From assembly GCA_964036275.1 (NCBI GenBank), contig OZ038434.1, positions 35,301,279 to 35,365,278 of the forward strand: DNA of 64,000 nucleotides, given 5' to 3'. This document shows positions 9,564 to 25,129 of this stretch, one piece after another. Under the pieces are notes generated by a model. That model saw nothing but the letters and a program-made list of their open reading frames with translations, did no database searches and was not told the origin of the DNA. Within the stretch, counting starts at the first letter, position 1; each line of letters starts with the position of its first letter. The DNA comes from Litoditis marina (lineage: Eukaryota; Nematoda; Chromadorea; Rhabditida; Rhabditidae). A program made the translations under genes and the position numbers.

Positions 9564-12500
9564 TTCCCCAAACTGATAATTTGGGGGTAGTATGAGTATA
9601 TACGTTCAATTTTGCAAATGAATATAGTCCACATCTTTTCTACTAAGCCTCCTACAGTACACATACTGACTTTACCATGGCTCTTTATGGATCCAAATTC
9701 TATTTCCCTTTGATTTTGATTCCCCTAACTGATAATTTGGGGGTAGTATGAGTATATACGTTCAATTTTGCAAATGAATATAGTCCACATCTTTTCTACT
9801 AAGCCTCCTACAGTACACATACTGACTTTACCATGGCTCTTTATGGATCCAAATTCTATTTCCCTTTGATTTTGATTCCCCAAACTAATAATTTGGGATT
9901 AGTGTGAGCATATACGATCAATTTTGCAAATGAATATAGTCCACATCTTTTCTACTAAGCCTCCTACAGTACACATGCTAACTTTACCATGGCTCTTTAT
10001 GGATCCAAATTCTATTTCCCTTTGATTTTGATTCCCCTAACTGATGATTTGGGATTAGTGTGAGCATATACGATCAATTTTGCAAATGAATATAGTCCAC
10101 ATCTTTTCTACCAAACCTCCTACAGTACACATGCTAACTTTACTATGGCACTTTACGAATCCAAGCTCTATTTCCCTTTGATTTTGATTCCCCTAACTGA
10201 TAATTTGGGATTAGTGTGAGCATATACGATCAATTTTGCCAATGAATATAGTCCACATCTTTTCTACTAAGCCTCCTACAGTACACATGCTAACTTTACC
10301 ATGGCTTTTTATGGATCCAAATTCTATTTCCCTTTGATTTTGATTCCCCTAACTGATAATTTGGGATCAGTGTGAGCATATACGATCGATTTTGCAAATG
10401 AATATAGTCCACATCTTTTCTACTAAGCCTCCTACAGTACACATGCTAACTTTACCATGGCTCTTTATGGATCCAAATTCTATTTCCCTTTGATTTTGAT
10501 TCCCCTAACTGATAATTTGGGATTAGTGTGAGCATATACGATCAATTTTGCAAATGAATATAGTCCATATCTTTTCTACTAAGCCTCCTACAGTACACAT
10601 GCTAACTTTACCATGGCTCTTTATGGATCCAAATTCTATTTCCCTTTGATTTTGATTCCCCTAACTGATAATTTGGGATTAGTGTGAGCATATACGATCA
10701 ATTTTGCAAATGAATATAGTCCACATCTTTTCTACTAAGCCTCCTACAGTACACATACTGACTTTACCATGGCTCTTTATGGATCCAAATTCTATTTCCC
10801 TTTGATTTTGATTCCCCAAACTAATAATTTGGGATTAGTGTGAGCATATACGATCAATTTTGCAAATGAATATAGTCCACATCTTTTCTACTAAGCCTCC
10901 TACAGTACACATGCTAACTTTACCATGGCTCTTTATGGATCCAAATTCTATTTCCCTTTGATTTTGATTCCCCTAACTGATGATTTGGGATTAGCGTGAG
11001 CATATACGATCAATTTTGCAAATGAATATAGTCCACATCTTTTCTACCAAACCTCCTACAGTACACATGCTAACTTTACTATGGCACTTTACGAATCCAA
11101 GCTCTATTTCCCTTTGATTTTGATTCCCCTAACTGATAATTTGGGATTAGTGTGAGCATATACGATCAATTTTGCCAATGAATATAGTCCACATCTTTTC
11201 TACTAAGCCTCCTACAGTACACATGCTAACTTTACCATGGCTTTTTATGGATCCAAATTCTATTTCCCTTTGATTTTGATTCCCCTAACTGATAATTTGG
11301 GATCAGTGTGAGCATATACGATCGATTTTGCAAATGAATATAGTCCACATCTTTTCTACTAAGCCTCCTACAGTACACATGCTAACTTTACCATGGCTCT
11401 TTATGGATCCAAATTCTATTTCCCTTTGATTTTGATTCCCCTAACTGATAATTTGGGATTAGTGTGAGCATATACGATCAATTTTGCAAATGAATATAGT
11501 CCACATCTTTTTTACTAAGCCTCCTACAGTACACATGCTAACTTTACCATGGGTCTTTATGCATCCAAATTCTATTTCCCTTTGATTTTGATTCCCCTAA
11601 CTGATAATTTGGGATTAGTGTGAGCATATATGATCAATTTTGCAAATAAATATAGTCCACATCTTTTCTACTAAGCCTCCTACAGTACACATGCTAACTT
11701 TACCATGGCTCTTTATGGATCCAAATTATATTTCCCTTTGATTTTGATTCCCCTAACTGATAATTTGGGATTAGAGTGAGCATATACGATCAATTTTGCA
11801 AATGAATATAGTCCATATCTTTTCTACTAAGCCTCCTACAGTACACATGCTAACTTTACCATGGCACTTTACGAATCCAAATTCTAATTTCCTTTGATTT
11901 TGATTTCCCTTACTGATAATTTGGGGGTAGTATGAGTATATACGTTCAATTTTGCAAATGAATATAGTCCACATATTTCATACTAGGCCTCCTACAGTAC
12001 ACATGCTAACTTTACCATGGCTCTTTATGGATCCAAATTCTATTTCCCTTTGATTTTGATTCCCCTAACTGATAATTTGGGATTAGTGTGAGCATATACG
12101 ATCAATTTTGCAAATGAGTATAGTCCACATATTTCATACTAGGCCTCCTACAGTCCACATACTAACTTTACCATGGCTGTTTACGGATCCAAATTCTATT
12201 TCCCTTTGATTTTGATTCCCCTAACTGATAATTTGGGATTAGTGTGAGCATATACGATCAATTTTGCAAGTGAATATAGCCCACATCTTTTCTACCAAAC
12301 CTCCTACAGTACACATGCTAACTTTACCATGGCTCTTCACGGATCCAAATTCTGTTTCCCTTTGGTTTTGATTCCCCTAACTGATAATTTGGGATTAGTG
12401 TGAGCATATACGATCAATTTTGCAAATGAGTATAGTCCACATATTTCATAATAAGCCTCCTACAGTACACATGCTAACTTTACCATGGCTCTTTATGGAT

Positions 12501-15500
12501 CCAAATTCGATTTCCCTTTGATTTTGATTCCCCTAACTGATAATTTGGGATTAGTGTGAGCATATACGATCAATTTTGCAAATGAATATAGTCCACATCT
12601 TTTCTACTAAGCCTCCTACAGTACACATGCTAACTTTACCATGGCTCTTTATGGATCCAAATTCTATTTCCCTTTGATTTTGATTCCCCTAACTGATAAT
12701 TTGGGATTAGTGTGAGCATATACGATCAATTTTGCAAATGAATATAGTCCACATCTTTTTTACTAAGCCTCCTACAGTATACATGCTAACTTTACCATGG
12801 GTCTTTATGGATCCAAATTCTATTTTCCCTTTGATTTTGATTCCCCTAACTGATAATTTGGGATTAGTGTGAGCATATATGATCAATTTTGCAAATAAAT
12901 ATAGTCCACATCTTTTCTACTAAGCCTCCTACAGTACACATGCTAACTTTACCATGGCTCTTTATGGATCCAAATTCTATTTCCCTTTGATTTTGATTCC
13001 CCTAACTGATAATTTGGGATTAGTGTGAGCATATACGATCAATTTTGCAAATGAATATAGTCCATATCTTTTCTACTAAGCCTCCTACAGTACACATGCT
13101 AACTTTACCATGGCTCTTTATGGATCCAAATTCTATTTCCCTTTGATTTTGATTCCCCTAACTGATAATTTGGGATTAGTGTGAGCATATACGATCAATT
13201 TTGCAAATGAATATAGTCCACATCTTTTCTACTAAGCCTCCTACAGTACACATGCTAACTTTACCATGGCTCTTTATGGATCCAAATTCTATTTCCCTTT
13301 GATTTTGATTCCCCTAACTGATAATTTGGGATTAGTGTGAGCATATACGATCAATTTTGCAAATGAATATAGTCCACATCTTTTTTACTAAGCCTCCTAC
13401 AGTACACATGCTAACTTTACCATGGGTCTTTATGGATCCAAATTCTATTTCCCTTTGATTTTGATTCCCCTAACTGATAATTTGGGATTAGTGTGAGCAT
13501 ATATGATCAATTTTGCAAATGAATATAGTCCACATATTTCATACTAGGCCTCCTACAGTACACATGCTAACTTTACCATGGCTCTTCACGGATCCAAATT
13601 CTGTTTCCCTTTGGTTTTGATTCCCCTAACTGATAATTTGGGATTAGTGTGAGCATATACGATCAATTTTGCAAATGAGTATAGTCCACATATTTCATAA
13701 TAAGCCTCCTACAGTACACATGCTAACTTTACCATGGCTCTTTATGGATCCAAATTCTATTTCCCTTTGATTTTGATTCCCCTAACTGATAATTTGGGAT
13801 TAGTGTGAGCATATACGATCAATTTTGCAAATGAGTATAGTCCACATATTTCATAATAAGCCTCCTACAGTACACATGCTAACTTTACCATGGCTCTTTA
13901 TGGATCCAAATTCTATTTCCCTTTGATTTTGATTCCCCTAACTGATAATTTGGGATTAGTGTGAGCATATACGATCAATTTTGCAAATGAATATAGTCCA
14001 CATCTTTTCTACTAAGCCTCCTACAGTACACATGCTAACTTTACCATGGCTCTTTATGGATCCAAACTCTATTTCCCTTTGATTTTGATTCCCCTAACTG
14101 ATAATTTGGGATTAGTGTGAGCATATACGATCAATTTTGCAAATGAATATAGTCCATATCTTTTCTACTAAGCCTCCTACAGTACACATGCTAACTTTAC
14201 CATGGCTCTTTATGGATCCAAATTCTATTTCCCTTTGATTTTGATTCCCCTAACTGATAATTTGGGATTAGTGTGAGCATATACGATCAATTTTGCAAAT
14301 GAATATAGTCCACATCTTTTCTACTAAGCCTCCTACAGTACACATGCTAACTTTACCATGGCTCTTTATGGATCCAAATTCTATTTCCCTTTGATTTTGA
14401 TTCCCCTAACTGATAATTTGGGATTAGTGTGAGCATATACGATCAATTTTGCAAATGAATATAGTCCACATCTTTTTTACTAAGCCTCCTACAGTACACA
14501 TGCTAACTTTACCATGGGTCTTTATGGATCCAAATTCTATTTCCCTTTGATTTTGATTCCCCTAACTGATAATTTGGGATTAGTGTGAGCATATATGATC
14601 AATTTTGCAAATGAATATAGTCCACATATTTCATACTAGGCCTCCTACAGTACACATGCTAACTTTACCATGGCTCTTCACGGATCCAAATTCTGTTTCC
14701 CTTTGGTTTTGATTCCCCTAACTGATAATTTGGGATTAGTGTGAGCATATACGATCAATTTTGCAAATGAGTATAGTCCACATATTTCATAATAAGCCTC
14801 CTACAGTACACATGCTAACTTTACCATGGCTCTTTATGGATCCAAATTCTATTTCCCTTTGATTTTGATTCCCCTAACTGATAATTTGGGATTAGTGTGA
14901 GCATATACGATCAATTTTGCAAATGAGTATAGTCCACATATTTCATAATAAGCCTCCTACAGTACACATGCTAACTTTACCATGGCTCTTTATGGATCCA
15001 AATTCTATTTCCCTTTGATTTTGATTCCCCTAACTGATAATTTGGGATTAGTGTGAGCATATACGATCAATTTTGCAAATGAATATAGTCCACATCTTTT
15101 CTACTAAGCCTCCTACAGTACACATGCTAACTTTACCATGGCTCTTTATGGATCCAAATTCTATTTCCCTTTGATTTTGATTCCCCTAACTGATAATTTG
15201 GGATTAGTGTGAGCATATACGATCAATTTTGCAAATGAATATAGTCCACATATTTCATACTAGGCCTCCTACAGTACACATGCTAACTTTACCATGGCTC
15301 TTCACGGATCCAAATTCTGTTTCCCTTTGGTTTTGATTCCCCTAACTGATAATTTGGGATTAGTGTGAGCATATACGATCAATTTTGCAAATGAGTATAG
15401 TCCACATATTTCATAATAAGCCTCCTACAGTACACATGCTAACTTTACCATGGCTCTTTATGGATCCAAATTCTATTTCCCTTTGATTTTGATTCCCCTA

Positions 15501-18500
15501 ACTGATAATTTGGGATTAGTGTGAGCATATACGATCAATTTTGCAAATGAGTATAGTCCACATATTTCATAATAAGCCTCCTACAGTACACATGCTAACT
15601 TTACCATGGCTCTTTATGGATCCAAATTCTATTTCCCTTTGATTTTGATTCCCCTAACTGATAATTTGGGATTAGTGTGAGCATATACGATCAATTTTGC
15701 AAATGAATATAGTCCACATCTTTTCTACTAAGCCTCCTACAGTACACATGCTAACTTTACCATGGCTCTTTATGGATCCAAATTCTATTTCCCTTTGATT
15801 TTGATTCCCCTAACTGATAATTTGGGATTAGTGTGAGCATATACGATCAATTTTGCAAATGAATATAGTCCACATCTTTTTTACTAAGCCTCCTACAGTA
15901 CACATGCTAACTTTACCATGGCTCTTTATGGATCCAAATTCTATTTCCCTTTGATTTTGATTCCCCTAACTGATAATTTGGGATTAGTGTGAGCATATAC
16001 GATCAATTTTGCAAATGAATATAGTCTACATCTTTTCTACTAAGCCTCCTACACTACACATGCTAACTTTACCATGGCACTTCACGAATCCAAATTCTAA
16101 TTTCCTTTGATTTTGATTTCCCTAACTGATGATTAGGGGGTAGTATGAGTATATACAATCAATTTTGCAAATGAATATAGTCCACATCCTTTCTACTAAG
16201 CTTCCTTCAGTACACATGCTAACTTTACCATGGCTCTTTATGGATCCAAATTCTATTTCCCTTTGATTTTGATTCCCCTAACTGATAATTTGGGATTAGT
16301 GTGAGCATATACGATCAATTTTGCAAATAAGTATAGTCCACATCTTTTCTACTAAGCCTCCTACAGTACACATGCTAACTTTACCATGGCTCTTTATGGA
16401 TCCAAATTCTATTTCCCTTTGATTTTGATTCCCCTAACTGATAATTTGGGATTAGTGTGAGCATATACGATCAATTTTGCAAATGAATATAGTCCATATC
16501 TTTTCTACTAAGCCTCCTACAGTACACATGCTAACTTTACCATGGGTCTTTATGAATCCAAATTCTATTTCCCTTTGATTTTGATTTCCCTAACTGATAA
16601 TTTGGGATTAGTGTGAGCATATATGATCAATTTTGCAAATGAATATAGTCCACATATTTCATACTAGGCCTCCTACAGTACACATGCTAACTTTACCATG
16701 GCTCTTCACGGATCCAAATTCTGTTTCCCTTTGGTTTTGATTCCCCTAACTGATAATTTGGGATTAGTGTGAGCATATACGATCAATTTTGCAAATGAGT
16801 ATAGTCCACATATTTCATAATAAGCCTCCTACAGTACACATGCTAACTTTACCATGGCTCTTTATGGATCCAAATTCTATTTCCCTTTGATTTTGATTCC
16901 CCTAACTGATAATTTGGGATTAGTGTGAGCATATACGATCAATTTTGCAAATGAGTATAGTCCACATATTTCATAATAAGCCTCCTACAGTACACATGCT
17001 AACTTTACCATGGCTCTTTATGGATCCAAATTCTATTTCCCTTTGATTTTGATTCCCCTAACTGATAATTTGGGATTAGTGTGAGCATATACGATCAATT
17101 TTGCAAATGAATATAGTCCACATCTTTTCTACTAAGCCTCCTACAGTACACATGCTAACTTTACCATGGCTCTTTATGGATCCAAATTCTATTTCCCTTT
17201 GATTTTGATTCCCCTAACTGATAATTTGGGATTAGTGTGAGCATATACGATCAATTTTGCAAATGAATATAGTCCACATCTTTTTTACTAAGCCTCCTAC
17301 AGTACACATGCTAACTTTACCATGGCTCTTTATGGATCCAAATTCTATTTCCCTTTGATTTTGATTCCCCTAACTGATAATTTGGGATTAGTGTGAGCAT
17401 ATACGATCAATTTTGCAAATGAATATAGTCTACATCTTTTCTACTAAGCCTCCTACACTACACATGCTAACTTTACCATGGCACTTCACGAATCCAAATT
17501 CTAATTTCCTTTGATTTTGATTTCCCTAACTGATGATTAGGGGGTAGTATGAGTATATACAATCAATTTTGCAAATGAATATAGTCCACATCCTTTCTAC
17601 TAAGCTTCCTTCAGTACACATGCTAACTTTACCATGGCTCTTTATGGATCCAAATTCTATTTCCCTTTGATTTTGATTCCCCTAACTGATAATTTGGGAT
17701 TAGTGTGAGCATATACGATCAATTTTGCAAATAAGTATAGTCCACATCTTTTCTACTAAGCCTCCTACAGTACACATGCTAACTTTACCATGGCTCTTTA
17801 TGGATCCAAATTCTATTTCCCTTTGATTTTGATTCCCCTAACTGATAATTTGGGATTAGTGTGAGCATATACGATCAATTTTGCAAATGAATATAGTCCA
17901 TATCTTTTCTACTAAGCCTCCTACAGTACACATGCTAACTTTACCATGGGTCTTTATGGATCCAAATTCTATTTCCCTTTGATTTTGATTTCCCTAACTG
18001 ATAATTTGGGATTAGTGTGAGCATATATGATCAATTTTGCAAATGAATATAGTCCACATATTTCATACTAGGCCTCCTACAGTACACATGCTAACTTTAC
18101 CATGGCTCTTCACGGATCCAAATTCTGTTTCCCTTTGGTTTTGATTCCCCTAACTGATAATTTGGGATTAGTGTGAGCATATACGATCAATTTTGCAAAT
18201 GAGTATAGTCCACATATTTCATAATAAGCCTCCTACAGTACACATGCTAACTTTACCATGGCTCTTTATGGATCCAAATTCTATTTCCCTTTGATTTTGA
18301 TTCCCCTAACTGATAATTTGGGATTAGTGTGAGCATATACGATCAATTTTGCAAATGAGTATAGTACACATATTTCATAATAAGCCTCCTACAGTACACA
18401 TGCTAACTTTACCATGGCTCTTTATGGATCCAAATTCTATTTCCCTTTGATTTTGATTCCCCTAACTGATAATTTGGGATTAGTGTGAGCATATACGATC

Positions 18501-21500
18501 AATTTTGCAAATGAATATAGTCCACATCTTTTCTACTAAGCCTCCTACAGTACACATGCTAACTTTACCATGGCTCTTTATGGATCCAAATTCTATTTCC
18601 CTTTGATTTTGATTCCCCTAACTGATAATTTGGGATTAGTGTGAGCATATACGATCAATTTTGCAAATGAATATAGTCCACATCTTTTTTACTAAGCCTC
18701 CTACAGTACATATGCTAACTTTACCATGGGTCTTTATGGATCCAAATTCTATTTCCCTTTGATTTTGATTCCCCTAACTGATAATTTGGGATTAGTGTGA
18801 GCATATATGATCAATTTTGCAAATAAATATAGTCCACATCTTTTCTACTAAGCCTCCTACAGTACACATGCTAACTTTACCATGGCTCTTTATGGATCCA
18901 AATTCTATTTCCCTTTGATTTTGATTCCCCTAACTGATAATTTGGGATTAGTGTGAGCATATACGATCAATTTTGCAAATGAATATAGTCCATATCTTTT
19001 CTACTAAGCCTCCTACAGTACACATGCTAACTTTACCATGGCACTTTACGAATCCAAATTCTAATTTCCTTTGATTTTGATTTCCCTTACTGATAATTTG
19101 GGGGTAGTATGAGTATATACGTTCAATTTTGCAAATGAATATAGTCCACATATTTCATACTAGGCCTCCTACAGTACACATGCTAACTTTACCATGGCTC
19201 TTTATGGATCCAAATTCTATTTCCCTTTGATTTTGATTCCCCTAACTGATAATTTGGGATTAGTGTGAGCATATACGATCAATTTTGCAAATGAGTATAG
19301 TCCACATATTTCATACTAGGCCTCCTACAGTACACATACTAACTTTACCATGGCTGTTTACGGATCCAAATTCTAATTTCCTTTGATTTTGATTCCCCTA
19401 ACTGATAATTTGGGATTAGTGTGAGCATATACGATCAATTTTGCAAGTGAATATAGCCCACATCTTTTCTACCAAACCTCCTACAGTACACATGCTAACT
19501 TTACCATGGCACTTTACGAATCCAAATTCTATTTCCCTTTGATTTTGATTACCCTAACTGATAATTTGGGGGTAGTATGAGTATATACGATCAATTTTGC
19601 AAATGAATATAGTCCATATCTTTTCTACTAAGCCTCCTACAGTACACATGCTAACTTTACCATGGCACTTTACGAATCCAAATTCTAATTTCCTTTGATT
19701 TTGATTTCCCTTACTGATAATTTGGGATTAGTGTGAGCATATACGATCAATTTTGCAAATGACTATAGTCCACATCTTTTCTACTAAGCCTCCTACAGTA
19801 CACATGCTAACTTTACCATGGCTCTTTACGGATCCAAATTCTATTTCCCTTTGGTTTTGATTTCCCTAACTGATAATTTGGGGGTAGTATGAGTATATAC
19901 GATCAATTTTGCAAATGAATATAGTCTACATCTTTTCTACTAAGCCTCCTACACTACACATGCTAACTTTACCATGGCACTTCACGAATCCAAATTCTAA
20001 TTTCCTTTGATTTTGATTTCCCTAACTGATGATTAGGGGGTAGTATGAGTATATACAATCAATTTTGCAAATGAATATAGTCCACATCCTTTCTACTAAG
20101 CTTCCTACAGTACACATGCTAACTTTACCATGGCTCTTTATGGATCCAAATTCTATTTCCCTTTGATTTTGATTCCCCTAACAGATAATTTGGGATTAGT
20201 GTGAGCATATACAATCAATTTTGCAAATGAATATAGTCCATAACTTTTCTACTAAGCCTCCTACAGTACACATGCTAACTTTACCATGGCACTTTACGAA
20301 TCCAAATTCTAATTTCCTTTGATTTTGATTTCCCTTACTGATAATTTGGGGGTAGTATGAGTATATACGTTCAATTTTGCAAATGAATATAGTCCACATA
20401 TTTCATACTAGGCCTCCTACAGTACACATGCTAACTTTACCATGGCTCTTTATGGATCCAAATTCTATTTCCCTTTGATTTTGATTCCCCTAACTGATAA
20501 TTTGGGATTAGTGTGAGCATATACGATCAATTTTGCAAATGAGTATAGTCCACATATTTCATACTAGGCCTCCTACAGTACACATACTAACTTTACCATG
20601 GCTGTTTACGGATCCAAATTCTAATTTCCTTTGATTTTGATTCCCCTAACTGATAATTTGGGATTAGTGTGAGCATATACGATCAATTTTGCAAGTGAAT
20701 ATAGCCCACATCTTTTCTACCAAACCTCCTACAGTACACATGCTAACTTTACCATGGCACTTTACGAATCCAAATTCTATTTCCCTTTGATTTTGATTAC
20801 CCTAACTGATAATTTGGGGGTAGTATGAGTATATACGATCAATTTTGCAAATGAATATAGTCCATATCTTTTCTACTAAGCCTCCTACAGTACACATGCT
20901 AACTTTACCATGGCACTTTACGAATCCAAATTCTAATTTCCTTTGATTTTGATTTCCCTTACTGATAATTTGGGATTAGTGTGAGCATATACGATCAATT
21001 TTGCAAATGACTATAGTCCACATCTTTTCTACTAAGCCTCCTACAGTACACATGCTAACTTTACCATGGCTCTTTACGGATCCAAATTCTATTTCCCTTT
21101 GGTTTTGATTTCCCTAACTGATAATTTGGGGGTAGTATGAGTATATACGATCAATTTTGCAAATGAATATAGTCTACATCTTTTCTACTAAGCCTCCTAC
21201 ACTACACATGCTAACTTTACCATGGCACTTCACGAATCCAAATTCTAATTTCCTTTGATTTTGATTTCCCTAACTGATGATTAGGGGGTAGTATGAGTAT
21301 ATACAATCAATTTTGCAAATGAATATAGTCCACATCCTTTCTACTAAGCTTCTTACAGTACACATGCTAACTTTACCATGGCTCTTTATGGATCCAAATT
21401 CTATTTCCCTTTGATTTTGATTCCCCTAACAGATAATTTGGGATTAGTGTGAGCATATACGATCAATTTTGCAAATGAATATAGTCCATATCTTTTCTAC

Positions 21501-24500
21501 TAAGCCTCCTACAGTACACATGCTAACTTTACCATGGCACTTTACGAATCCAAATTCTAATTTCCTTTGATTTTGATTTCCCTTACTGATAATTTGGGGG
21601 TAGTATGAGTATATACGTTCAATTTTGCAAATGAATATAGTCCACATATTTCATACTAGGCCTCCTACAGTACACATGCTAACTTTACCATGGCTCTTTA
21701 TGGATCCAAATTTTATTTCCCTTTGATTTTGATTCCCCTAATTGATAATTTGGGATTAGTGTGAGCATATACGATCAATTTTGCAAATGAGTATAGTCCA
21801 CATATTTCATACTAGGCCTCCTACAGTACACATACTAACTTTACCACGGCTGTTTACGGATCCAAATTCTATTTCCCTTTGATTTTGATTCCCCTAACTG
21901 ATAATTTGGGATTAGTGTGAGCATATACGATCAATTTTGCAAATGAATATAGTCCACATCTTTTTTACTAAGCCTCCTACAGTACACATGCTAACTTTAC
22001 CATGGGTCTTTATGCATCCAAATTCTATTTCCCTTTGATTTTGATTCCCCTAACTGATAATTTGGGATTAGTGTGAGCATATATGATCAATTTTGCAAAT
22101 GACTATAGTCCACATCTTTTCTACTAAGCCTCCTACAGTACACATGCTAACTTTACCATGGCTCTTTACGGATCCAAATTCTATTTCCCTTTGGTTTTGA
22201 TTTCCCTAACTGATAATTTGGGGGTAGTATGAGTATATACGATCAATTTTGCAAATGAATATAGTCTACATCTTTTCTACTAAGCCTCCTACACTACACA
22301 TGCTAACTTTACCATGGCACTTCACGAATCCAAATTCTAATTTCCTTTGATTTTGATTTCCCTAACTAATGATTAGGGGGTAGTATGAGTATATACAATC
22401 AATTTTGCAAATGAATATAGTCCACATCCTTTCTACTAAGCTTCCTACAGTACACATGCTAACTTTACCATGGCTCTTTATGGATCCAAATTATATTTCC
22501 CTTTGATTTTGATTCCCCTAACAGATAATTTGGGATTAGTGTGAGCATATACGATCAATTTTGCAAATGAATATAGTCCATATCTTTTCTACTAAGCCTC
22601 CTACAGTACACATGCTAACTTTACCATGGCACTTTACGAATCCAAATTCTAATTTCCTTTGATTTTGATTTCCCTTACTGATAATTTGGGGGTAGTATGA
22701 GTATATACGTTCAATTTTGCAAATGAATATAGTCCACATATTTCATACTAGGCCTCCTACAGTACACATGCTAACTTTACCATGGCTCTTTATGGATCCA
22801 AATTATATTTCCCTTTGATTTTGATTCCCCTAATTGATAATTTGGGATTAGTGTGAGCATATACGATCAATTTTGCAAATGAGTATAGTCCACATATTTC
22901 ATACTAGGCCTCCTACAGTACACATACTAACTTTACCATGGCTGTTTACGGATCCAAATTCTAATTTCCTTTGATTTTGATTCCCCTAACTGATAATTTG
23001 GGATTAGTGTGAGCATATACGATCAATTTTGCAAGTGAATATAGCCCACATCTTTTCTACCAAACCTCCTACAGTACACATGCTAACTTTACCATGGCTC
23101 TTTATGGATCCAAATTCTATTTCCCTTTGATTTTGATTCCCCTAACTGATAATTTGGGATTAGTGTGAGCATATACGATCAATTTTGCAAATGAATATAG
23201 TCCACATCTTTTTTACTAAGCCTCCTACAGTACACATGCTAACTTTACCATGGGTCTTTATGCATCCAAATTCTATTTCCCTTTGATTTTGATTCCCCTA
23301 ACTGATAATTTGGGATTAGTGTGAGCATATATGATCAATTTTGCAAATAAATATAGTCCACATCTTTTCTACTAAGCCTCCTACAGTACACATGCTAACT
23401 TTACCATGGCTCTTTATGGATCCAAATTCTATTTCCCTTTGATTTTGATTCCCCTAACTGATAATTTGGGATTAGTGTGAGCATATACGATCAATTTTGC
23501 AAATGAATATAGTCCATATCTTTTCTACTAAGCCTCCTACAGTACACATGCTAACTTTACCATGGCACTTTACGAATCCAAATTCTAATTTCCTTTGATT
23601 TTGATTTCCCTTACTGATAATTTGGGGGTAGTATGAGTATATACGTTCAATTTTGCAAATGAATATAGTCCACATATTTCATACTAGGCCTCCTACAGTA
23701 CACATGCTAACTTTACCATGGCTCTTTATGGATCCAAATTCTATTTCCCTTTGATTTTGATTCCCCTAACTGATAATTTGGGATTAGTGTGAGCATATAC
23801 GATCAATTTTGCAAATGAGTATAGTCCACATATTTCATACTAGGCCTCCTACAGTACACATACTAACTTTACCATGGCTGTTTACGGATCCAAATTCTAA
23901 TTTCCTTTGATTTTGATTCCCCTAACTGATAATTTGGGATTAGTGTGAGCATATACGATCAATTTTGCAAGTGAATATAGCCCACATCTTTTCTACCAAA
24001 CCTCCTACAGTACACATGCTAACTTTACCATGGCACTTTACGAATCCAAATTCTATTTCCCTTTGATTTTGATTACCCTAACTGATAATTTGGGGGTAGT
24101 ATGAGTATATACGATCAATTTTGCAAATGAATATAGTCCATATCTTTTCTACTAAGCCTCCTACAGTACACATGCTAACTTTACCATGGCACTTTACGAA
24201 TCCAAATTCTAATTTCCTTTGATTTTGATTTCCCTTACTGATAATTTGGGATTAGTGTGAGCATATACGATCAATTTTGCAAATGACTATAGTCCAAATC
24301 TTTTCTACTAAGCCTCCTACAGTACACATGCTAACTTTACCATGGCTCTTTACGGATCCAAATTCTATTTCCCTTTGGTTTTGATTTCCCTAACTGATAA
24401 TTTGGGGGTAGTATGAGTATATACGATCAATTTTGCAAATGAATATAGTCTACATCTTTTCTACTAAGCCTCCTACACTACACATGCTAACTTTACCATG

Positions 24501-24748
24501 GCACTTCACGAATCCAAATTCTAATTTCCTTTGATTTTGATTTCCCTAACTGATGATTTGGGGGTAGTATGAGTATATACAATCAATTTTGCAAATGAAT
24601 ATAGTCCACATCCTTTCTACTAAGCTTCCTACAGTACACATGCTAACTTTACCATGGCTCTTTACGGATCCATATTCTAATTCCCTTTGATTTTGATTCC
24701 CCAAACTGATAATTTGGGAGTAGTACGTTCAATTTTGCAAATGAATAT
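9564..24748 (+). repeat. 156-bp satellite array, 97 complete copies plus a partial
   Basis: An AT-rich monomer of exactly 156 bp runs head to tail. Counting from 'tcccc' at 9565 to the last at 24698 gives 97 units plus one base; the single length change I found is one extra T near 12825. Landmarks per unit are TAATTTGGGATTAGTGTGAG, AATATAGTCCACATC, CTCCTACAGTACACATGC and CCATGGCTCTTTATGGATCC. Subtypes recur at multiples of the unit (936, 1092, 1248 and 1404 bp), showing higher-order units. The last copy is truncated and has lost ~10 internal bases. Short minus-strand frames inside it recur because the repeat recurs; they are not genes. Confidence 0.97.
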
Positions 24749-24896
24749 TCATATATTGCAAGAGCAAGATTCATGTATTAGTGAAAAGTTTACACGACAA
24801 TTAAAGTTTACAGAAAAAGTGATATGAGCGAAAAGTCGAATGTAATTTTTTCTGTTTTATTGTCTTTTCTTGATGGCTTCATATTTTCAATTTCAG

Positions 24897-25129
24897 GTGG
24901 CTGTTCGCTCGTAACATGTGTCGTCGCCAGCTGGAGGATATTTTCGATGCCCCCACTTCTCTGCACCCTCTCTCCATCACTTTCAAGTCTATCGCTCTGC
25001 GCACATTTCCACAGTGTCAACGACTCGAGGTAATTGGGTTCTATTTTATTTATCTCAATTTTCACTAACTTAGCTTATTTTCAGCGGAGGGGCTGTGAGC
25101 CTGCGAGTAAACATTTCGAAACATTTTGA
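24897..25129 (+). CDS. Two 3'-terminal exons of an unrecognised gene, between satellites
   Basis: Exon 24897-25029 follows a strong acceptor (caatttcag) and reads WLFARNMCRRQLEDIFDAP and onward for 44 codons. A 55-bp GT-AG intron, a typical worm size, is followed by exon 25085-25129 coding 14 more residues (RRGCEPASKHFETF) and TGA. Phases agree across this intron. The first exon needs an upstream exon ending with two bases of a codon; none is present in the 150 bp between it and the 156-bp satellite. The rest of the gene may therefore lie beyond the 15-kb array, or this may be a stranded fragment. The 151-bp satellite begins only ~20 bp after the stop. No family was recognised. Confidence 0.5.

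Noticed and set aside
11771..23675. Repeated 67-codon minus-strand frames in the 156-bp array
   Set aside because: They arise from pairs of particular monomer variants and recur only because the satellite recurs.
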